From the NCBI GenBank assembly GCA_036388095.1, contig DASVSL010000016.1, positions 1 through 19,133 on the forward strand: 19,133 nt of DNA. Direction: 5' to 3'. Below the pieces are notes generated by a model. It was not told the origin of the DNA. It ran no database searches and worked only from the letters and a program-made list of their open reading frames with translations. The position numbers and the translations under genes were made by a program. This document shows positions 13,972-19,133 of the stretch, piece after piece (position 1 is the first letter of the stretch; every line of letters starts with the position of its first letter). This stretch comes from DASVSL01 sp036388095 (lineage in GTDB: Bacteria; Patescibacteriota; Saccharimonadia; Saccharimonadales; Saccharimonadaceae).

Positions 13972-16623
13972 ATGCCGTCAAACAAACGCAACCAAAAGGC
14001 GTTGAACGTCTATGCCAATCTAAACCGCAAACGGCGGACGAATAAGGACTTCCGTTCACGTCGACACGCCGAATATCTCGCTTCATTACCGAAACATCCG
14101 GTAAAGCGTTTCATTTACCGGCTACACCCAAAACGCTTCTTTGCGTATTGGTTTAGTCGCGAAGGCGGCGTCATGGCCCTCAAGATCGCCGGTGTCGGTG
14201 TCCTGCTGATGGTCCTGATGGTTGGGACGCTCTTTGCCTATTACCGTCGTGAGCTTGACGCCATCCGCCCGGGCGAGCTGAGCAAACGTGTCCAAACGAC
14301 CGTGACGAAGTACTACGATCGTAACGGGCAACTGCTCTGGGAAGACAAAGGCGATGGCGATTATAAGCTTGTCATCAAGTCTGAAGAAATCGCCGACAGC
14401 ATGAAAAAAGCGACAATTGCGATTGAAGACAAGGATTTTTATAAGCACGCCGGCTTTAGCTTTACTGGTATCGCCCGCGCCGCCGTCAGCAACGCTCAGG
14501 GCGACGGGGCAACGCAAGGTGGATCAACCCTGACACAGCAACTCGTGAAGCAGGTCTTCTTTGCCGATGAAGCGAACAACCGTGGCCTGGGCGGTATCCC
14601 CCGTAAGATCAAAGAAGTAATTCTGAGTGTCGAGGTTGAACGGATGTACAACAAAGATCAGATTTTGACGCTCTACCTAAATGAATCACCCTATGGCGGA
14701 CGTCGTAACGGCGTCGAATCAGCCTCGCAAACCTATTTCGGAAAAAGCGCCAAAGACCTGAGTCTGGCCGAATCGACGCTGCTCGCCAGTATTCCGCAGC
14801 TGCCGGGCCTCTACGATCCATATAACATCGAAGGTCACAAGGCATTAATCGCCCGTCAACACACCACACTCGATTACATGGTCGATCAAGGCTATATTCG
14901 CCGCAGTGACGCTGAGACCGCCAAAAAAGTTGACGTTCTTGCGACGATCAAACCCGAAACCGATCAGTTCATCGGCATTAAAGCACCCCACTTCGTCCAG
15001 ATGGTCAAAACCGAACTCGAAAGCAAGCTCGGCAAGAAAATCGTTGGCGCCGGTGGGTTGAACATCAAGACGACCCTGGATATGCGTGCCCAGACTATCG
15101 TCGACGGCGCCATTGATAAGCTCTTTGCCGGTCCATTGCCGCGAACTGCCAACTTCGATAATGGCGCCGCCACCCTGGTCGATAGTCAAACCGGTCAAAT
15201 TCTAGCCCTACGCGGCAGTCGTGACTACAACTACTCCGATTATGGCGCGGTCAACGCCAGTACATCGTTCATCCAACCTGGTTCAAGTATCAAGCCGCTC
15301 ATCTATGCCGGCCTGTTCAAGCAGCGTGATGGGCAGAACTACGGCGCAGGCAGTATCCTAGCCGACGACCCGCTTCCGCAGAGTGTCTACCGGACTGACG
15401 ACGGCAAATCTGTCGCGAACTTCGACAATCGCTTCCGTGGCAATATCCCGATCAGATCAGGTCTCGCCGAATCGCGTAACGTCCCCGCCATTAAGGCGAT
15501 GTACATCAATGGTCACGATGCGACGATTAATACGATCCACGCGATCGGTGACAAGAGCTACTGTACGCAAGGCGTCGACCAGCAAGTTGGGCTGGCAGCA
15601 GCGATCGGCGGTTGTGGGCTAAAGCAGACTGAACACGCCAATGCCTTCGCGACGTTTGCGCGAATGGGCGAATACAAACCAGTCACGGGTATTTTAGAGG
15701 TGAAAAACGCGAGCGGTCAGGTGATCCAGCAGTGGAAAGACGAAGGCAAGCAGGTCATTGATCCACAAGTAGCCTACATGCTGGCTGACATCCTGAGCGA
15801 TGATGCTGCACGGTCACCAAGCTTTGGCCGTGGCGCCAGTGGCCTGAATGTTCCCGGAGTGAAGACCGCGACGAAAACCGGAACCAGTAACCTCGGCACA
15901 AAAAGTAAGGACCTCTGGATGAACAGTTTCACCCCGAAAGCTGCCCTGAGCATATGGGTTGGTAACCACGATAACACCAGTATGAGTAACGCCTTATCGA
16001 GTATCATCGGTCCAACTGTCACTACCATCATGCGTGATACGCACGTTAACGTCTTCCAGCCAGAAGGTACCTGGAAACCCGGGGCGTGGTTCGACGTACC
16101 AGCTGGTCTGCAAAAGTTGACAGTTTCGGGACGAACCGACTGGTTCCCATCGTGGTACAGCAAGGTCGCGGCAACCGGCACGACGATGAAGTTTGACCGC
16201 GTGTCGAAAAAGAAGTCGACAGACTGTACCCCCGAAGCCGCCGTCATCACCCTGAATGTCAGTAAGACGATCGACCGAATTTCACGGCGTGAACGCATTC
16301 TTGCCCCCGATGGATACGATGCAACGACATCCGATGATACGCATAGCTGTGACGATGTGAAACCCTTTGTGACGAGAATCTCCTACGAAAAAGGCCGCCT
16401 GACGGCATCGGTTGCGCAGGGGACTCACCCGTTGAAAAACGTCGAGTTCAGAGTCGACGGCGCAGTGGTTGGCACGAATGAGACATCTACCGGCGGTGAC
16501 ATCAGCGTCAATTACGATGGTGGTAACGGCGATAAGCCGGTTGTCGTGACTGTCACCGATACTGCACTGTATACCGGGACTGAGACTCGGACGATAAAGT
16601 TGAACTCCGGTGGTAACGATTAG
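13972..16623 (+). CDS. Class A penicillin-binding protein (glycosyltransferase/transpeptidase)
   Basis: An 883-residue bifunctional peptidoglycan synthase, the only plus-strand gene. A basic cytoplasmic tail (1-67) precedes one membrane anchor (68-91). The GT51 domain shows IEDKDFYKHAG (151-161, catalytic Glu152), GGSTLTQQLVKQV (183-195), RKIKEVILSVEVER (211-224) and TLYLNESPYGG (233-243). The transpeptidase has SSIK (Ser438-Lys441), SRN (501-503) and KTG (635-637). All catalytic motifs are present, so it should polymerise and cross-link glycan chains outside the membrane. The last 180 or so residues form an extra domain with two cysteines that could make a disulfide. The ATG follows an extended -10 by about 55 nt with only a weak, distant GGGA. 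Confidence 0.96.
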   Translation: MPSNKRNQKALNVYANLNRKRRTNKDFRSRRHAEYLASLPKHPVKRFIYRLHPKRFFAYWFSREGGVMALKIAGVGVLLMVLMVGTLFAYYRRELDAIRPGELSKRVQTTVTKYYDRNGQLLWEDKGDGDYKLVIKSEEIADSMKKATIAIEDKDFYKHAGFSFTGIARAAVSNAQGDGATQGGSTLTQQLVKQVFFADEANNRGLGGIPRKIKEVILSVEVERMYNKDQILTLYLNESPYGGRRNGVESASQTYFGKSAKDLSLAESTLLASIPQLPGLYDPYNIEGHKALIARQHTTLDYMVDQGYIRRSDAETAKKVDVLATIKPETDQFIGIKAPHFVQMVKTELESKLGKKIVGAGGLNIKTTLDMRAQTIVDGAIDKLFAGPLPRTANFDNGAATLVDSQTGQILALRGSRDYNYSDYGAVNASTSFIQPGSSIKPLIYAGLFKQRDGQNYGAGSILADDPLPQSVYRTDDGKSVANFDNRFRGNIPIRSGLAESRNVPAIKAMYINGHDATINTIHAIGDKSYCTQGVDQQVGLAAAIGGCGLKQTEHANAFATFARMGEYKPVTGILEVKNASGQVIQQWKDEGKQVIDPQVAYMLADILSDDAARSPSFGRGASGLNVPGVKTATKTGTSNLGTKSKDLWMNSFTPKAALSIWVGNHDNTSMSNALSSIIGPTVTTIMRDTHVNVFQPEGTWKPGAWFDVPAGLQKLTVSGRTDWFPSWYSKVAATGTTMKFDRVSKKKSTDCTPEAAVITLNVSKTIDRISRRERILAPDGYDATTSDDTHSCDDVKPFVTRISYEKGRLTASVAQGTHPLKNVEFRVDGAVVGTNETSTGGDISVNYDGGNGDKPVVVTVTDTALYTGTETRTIKLNSGGND

Positions 16624-16636
16624 GGCCTAAACCATC

Positions 16637-16669
16637 AAAAAAAAGACGACTCGCCGGTCGTCTTTTTTT
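16637..16669. terminator. Bidirectional terminator between the PBP and PIN-TRAM genes
   Basis: GACGAC-TCGCCG-GTCGTC is flanked by eight A on the left and seven T on the right, so the hairpin has a U-tract in either direction. It lies 13 nt after the PBP stop and 13 nt after the stop of the converging gene. Confidence 0.92.
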
Positions 16670-16682
16670 ATCTTCTACTGAA

Positions 16683-17420
16683 TCATTTCGATGAAGCTCG
16701 ACTTGGACGCGGCTTCGCATGTTTGGGCTCTTTCGATAGCAGCTTAGCGAACATCATTCGACCGGCAGCAGTCTGCAGCATTCGTGTCGCTTCCACCGTC
16801 ACAGTTTGGCCCAGGTAACTTCGAGCGTCGTCGACGACGACCATGACACCGTCATCAAGGTAGCCAACCGCCTGACCACGCTCTTGTCCAGCCTGGACCA
16901 TCTCTACGCTCATTGTTTCACCTGGCAAATGCATTGAACGGAGCGCTTGCGCTAGTTCATTGATATTGATGACTCGAACACCCTGTACCCGAGCTGCTTT
17001 ATTCAGGTTGTAGTCAATCGTACACAGCCGCGCTCCTGACCGCAGCGCCATTTCGATCAGCTGTTCGTCGACGCCGTGCACACTTGTCTTACCGTCGTCG
17101 ACCACGTCGAGCGTAATGCCGTCCATCGTGCGCAGTTGTTCGAGTACGTCCAGACCGAACCGGGCTCGTTCACGCTTGTCATGATCGGCTTTGTCGGCCA
17201 TGAACTGTAGTTCGCGCACGACAGATCGCGGAACGATCATTCGTAAACTAACTAAGCCACTCTCGGCAATACTGGTAATACGTCCGTCGATGAGGACACT
17301 TGTATCGAGCAACATTGAGCCTTTTTCCATACGTCGCGGCGATGATTTGATGGCAATATACGTCAGGTAGGATGTCTCGAGCAGGATGATGGCGGCAAAA
17401 ATGATAATGATGGGTTGCAT
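16683..17420 (-). CDS. PIN-TRAM domain protein, YacL-like, membrane-anchored
   Basis: A 245-residue predicted RNase. One membrane helix (4-23) is followed by a PIN nuclease domain with acidic positions Asp39 (LLDTSVLIDGR), Glu70 (VVRELQFMADK) and Asp136 (CTIDYNLNKAARVQGV), then a TRAM RNA-binding domain with GYLDDGVMVVVDDA (186-199) and a basic tail. Bacillus YacL has the same PIN-TRAM part but, as I recall, several membrane helices; this one has a single anchor. It follows radA by 4 nt, as yacL lies near radA in Firmicutes, but disA is missing. The open frame extends upstream to 17690, but that part overlaps radA and is not coding. Confidence 0.9.
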   Translation of the reverse strand: MQPIIIIFAAIILLETSYLTYIAIKSSPRRMEKGSMLLDTSVLIDGRITSIAESGLVSLRMIVPRSVVRELQFMADKADHDKRERARFGLDVLEQLRTMDGITLDVVDDGKTSVHGVDEQLIEMALRSGARLCTIDYNLNKAARVQGVRVININELAQALRSMHLPGETMSVEMVQAGQERGQAVGYLDDGVMVVVDDARSYLGQTVTVEATRMLQTAAGRMMFAKLLSKEPKHAKPRPSRASSK

Positions 17421-17424
17421 AAGG

Positions 17425-18777
17425 TTACTTCTTTGTAAGGTAGGTATTAAGGCCATCGCGCAGGTCGGCGATAGGGGTGATAAAAGGATCAGATTCACTC
17501 GACGACGGCGCCAAAGCAGTGTGGAAACCGAGTTTTTTCGCTTCGGCGATCCGAGAGGCGATACTGCGTACACGGCGGATTTCACCACCAAGACCGACTT
17601 CGCCAAATACGACCATGTCCTGCGCGAGGCGGCGTTCAGCACTCGCACTAGCGATCGCCATACAGACTGCGAGATCAGCCGCTGGATCATTCAAGCGTAA
17701 GCCGCCAACGACGTTAATAAAGACATCTTTGTCCGACAAATCGAGGCGGGTGCGTTTTTCGAGTACCGCAATCAGTAACGTCAAACGGTTCAGATCAAAG
17801 CCGCTTGACGTCCGTTTAGGGTAGCCGAAATGCGTCGGATTGACCAGAGCCTGAATTTCACACAGAAGCGGTCGGTTGCCTTCAAGTGTGGCGAGGACAA
17901 CCGAGCCATCGCTGTTACCACGCTCACTCAGTAGGCTCGCGCTAGCGTTATCAACTTCTTTGAGCCCCTCGCCTGCCATTTCCAAAATCGCTACCTCGCT
18001 GGTCGATCCGTACCGGTTTTTGGCGGCGCGGAGCATTTTGAAGCCACCGTAGCGATCGCCCTCGAAACTAAGTACGACATCCACCAGATGCTCGAGTACT
18101 TTTGGCCCGGCAATACTGCCTTCTTTTGTGACGTGCCCCACCAAAACGACGCTCGTACCGTTCGCCTTTGCGGCACGAATGATGATATTAGCCGAGTTCG
18201 TAATCTGACTGACGGTGCCTGGCGCCGAGGCAACTTCTGCCATGGCGATTGTCTGCATCGAGTCGACGATCACCAGCCGGTACGCGCCGGCCGCGATGGT
18301 CGCAGCAATATCGTCAGCACTGGTCGTCGCAATCATCGAGACATCTGTCGGCAGGTTCGAACTTAACCGTTCCGCCCGCAACCTGATCTGTCCGGCTGAT
18401 TCTTCTCCGCTGATGTAGAGCACGGGCTCGCGTGCACCGACCGACAACACCAGCTGCAGTAGTAGCGTGCTCTTACCGATGCCAGGTTGGCCAGCAAGTA
18501 AAGCAACGCCGCCAGGCATCAAGCCGCCGCCAAGGACATCGTCAAGTTGCGCAAAGCCTGTCGTCAGCCGCTTGCCTGATCCTTCGAGCGAAATGTCACC
18601 AATCGGTTGGGGGCTCAGGACGCGACCAGCCGAGCGATCAACGACCGCTTTTTTCTCGTGAGTGGCCGCCTCTTCGACGAGGCTATTCCACGCGCCACAA
18701 TTATCGCACCGCCCCGCCCATTTACTATGGCGGGCGGCGCACTGTTGGCAAACATACTGACTGCGTGCTTTAGCCAT
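17425..18777 (-). CDS. radA: DNA repair protein RadA (Sms)
   Basis: A 450-residue RecA-like ATPase that aids branch migration during homologous recombination. The N-terminal C4 zinc finger has Cys10, 13, 24 and 27. Walker A is GQPGIGKS (96-103), Walker B is LVIVDS (168-173), the RadA signature KNRYG is at 253-257, and the C-terminal Lon-protease-like domain includes FINVVGGLRLNDPAADLAVC. I chose the ATG at 18777 over the TTG just before it, since MAKARSQYVC fits the family. The start overlaps the end of the upstream gene by 8 nt, so the three genes of this block are probably one operon. Confidence 0.97.
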   Translation of the reverse strand: MAKARSQYVCQQCAARHSKWAGRCDNCGAWNSLVEEAATHEKKAVVDRSAGRVLSPQPIGDISLEGSGKRLTTGFAQLDDVLGGGLMPGGVALLAGQPGIGKSTLLLQLVLSVGAREPVLYISGEESAGQIRLRAERLSSNLPTDVSMIATTSADDIAATIAAGAYRLVIVDSMQTIAMAEVASAPGTVSQITNSANIIIRAAKANGTSVVLVGHVTKEGSIAGPKVLEHLVDVVLSFEGDRYGGFKMLRAAKNRYGSTSEVAILEMAGEGLKEVDNASASLLSERGNSDGSVVLATLEGNRPLLCEIQALVNPTHFGYPKRTSSGFDLNRLTLLIAVLEKRTRLDLSDKDVFINVVGGLRLNDPAADLAVCMAIASASAERRLAQDMVVFGEVGLGGEIRRVRSIASRIAEAKKLGFHTALAPSSSESDPFITPIADLRDGLNTYLTKK

Positions 18778-19133
18778 CAATTGACTCCGTGGCGGGCTTA
18801 AGAGAACTATTAATACTACGGTTGAGAGCGTCGCTCTGGCTATTGATCGCCGCTAATTCTGAGCGCTTTGCCTCATAACTACTAATCAGGTCATTCAGCG
18901 CGTCATATTCGCGGCTCAAACGAGCCTGTCGCCGTTCAAGCTCGGCTCGCTCGCTCTCGTATTCACTTCGCGTCATCGAACCTTGCCCCGCGCGACCGTT
19001 GAAGCTTTCAATATCGGCGCCAAGCACCTCCAGTTCGCGGCGATACGTCGAACCACGTTGATCGATTTGATCGGCCAGCTCATTCAGCTCGTCAACCAAA
19101 TCTTGCTGCTGCGACTTTAACTGTGCAAAGACA
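18770..19133 (-). CDS. C-terminal part of a coiled-coil protein of unknown function (cut by window edge)
   Basis: The frame is open to the right edge, so this is the last 120 or so residues of a longer gene. It is almost wholly helical, charged and Gln/Glu/Arg-rich, with heptad-like spacing (for example ELNELADQIDQ and AELERRQARLSREYDALNDL), broken by a Gly/Ser-containing turn (NGRAGQGSMT). I recall similar tails on some Patescibacteria metalloprotease-like proteins, but no catalytic part is visible here. An internal TTG at 19099 could be a start but has no reason to be preferred. It overlaps radA by 8 nt. Confidence 0.75.
   Translation of the reverse strand, partial: VFAQLKSQQQDLVDELNELADQIDQRGSTYRRELEVLGADIESFNGRAGQGSMTRSEYESERAELERRQARLSREYDALNDLISSYEAKRSELAAINSQSDALNRSINSSLKPATESIDG

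Noticed and set aside
17421..17690. N-terminal extension of the PIN-TRAM frame
   Set aside because: It lies inside radA in another frame and shows no conserved content; the ATG at 17420 directly precedes the membrane anchor.
1..19133. CRISPR arrays, insertion sequences, prophage genes
   Set aside because: No regularly spaced repeats, transposase or phage proteins were seen; the window is housekeeping DNA apart from the tRNA-Leu locus.

Overview
The window looks like chromosomal housekeeping DNA from a small-genome bacterium of the Candidate Phyla Radiation, most likely Candidatus Saccharibacteria (TM7). This rests on my memory of the family plus internal evidence: compact spacing, an RpoC N-terminus whose zinc-ribbon cysteines are all replaced, a mixture of leaderless and Shine-Dalgarno genes, and no biosynthetic genes. 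TGA is used as a normal stop (hisS, rsmD, recG and others), which argues against the code-25 lineages (Gracilibacteria/SR1). I see no CRISPR array, transposase or prophage gene.

Layout. Nearly everything is on the minus strand. Read right to left, the first block is the 3' end of a coiled-coil gene, radA and a PIN-TRAM (YacL-like) gene, packed with an 8-nt overlap and then a 4-nt gap. It converges on the only plus-strand gene, a class A penicillin-binding protein, with a shared bidirectional terminator between them. The PBP gene diverges from a second minus-strand block: tyrS, recG, a PLC/P1-nuclease-like gene, rsmD (ATGA overlap with the previous gene), a small membrane protein, a tRNA-Leu(UAG) locus, a TrmH-family methyltransferase, hisS, tig, clpP, rpoB and rpoC (cut by the left edge).

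Regulation visible in the sequence. clpP has a perfect CIRCE element (HrcA operator) over its -35 box. rpoBC has a near-ideal sigma70-type promoter, a leader of about 135 nt with a long hairpin, and a small hairpin that places the Shine-Dalgarno in its loop. At several genes (clpP, tig, trmH, the small membrane protein, the PLC-like gene, probably hisS) a -10 box ends only 6-10 nt before the start codon, so their mRNAs should be leaderless or nearly so. rpoC, internal to its operon, has a strong Shine-Dalgarno instead.

Most unusual region, 8166-8647. An intact tRNA-Leu gene lies between two pieces of a second copy. The first 63 nt are repeated exactly upstream and the next 18 nt are repeated exactly downstream. 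Together the pieces make one tRNA body with no overlap and no gap, split inside the T-loop. At each split edge sits a related structured element of about 80 nt with a common 5' hairpin. This resembles an insertion or intron at the T-loop with a working tRNA nested inside it, or the scar of tRNA-targeted mobile elements. I could not assign it to a known family.

Function. The genes serve transcription (rpoB, rpoC), protein folding and turnover (tig, clpP), translation (hisS, tyrS, tRNA-Leu, rsmD, trmH), recombination and repair (recG, radA) and peptidoglycan synthesis (PBP).
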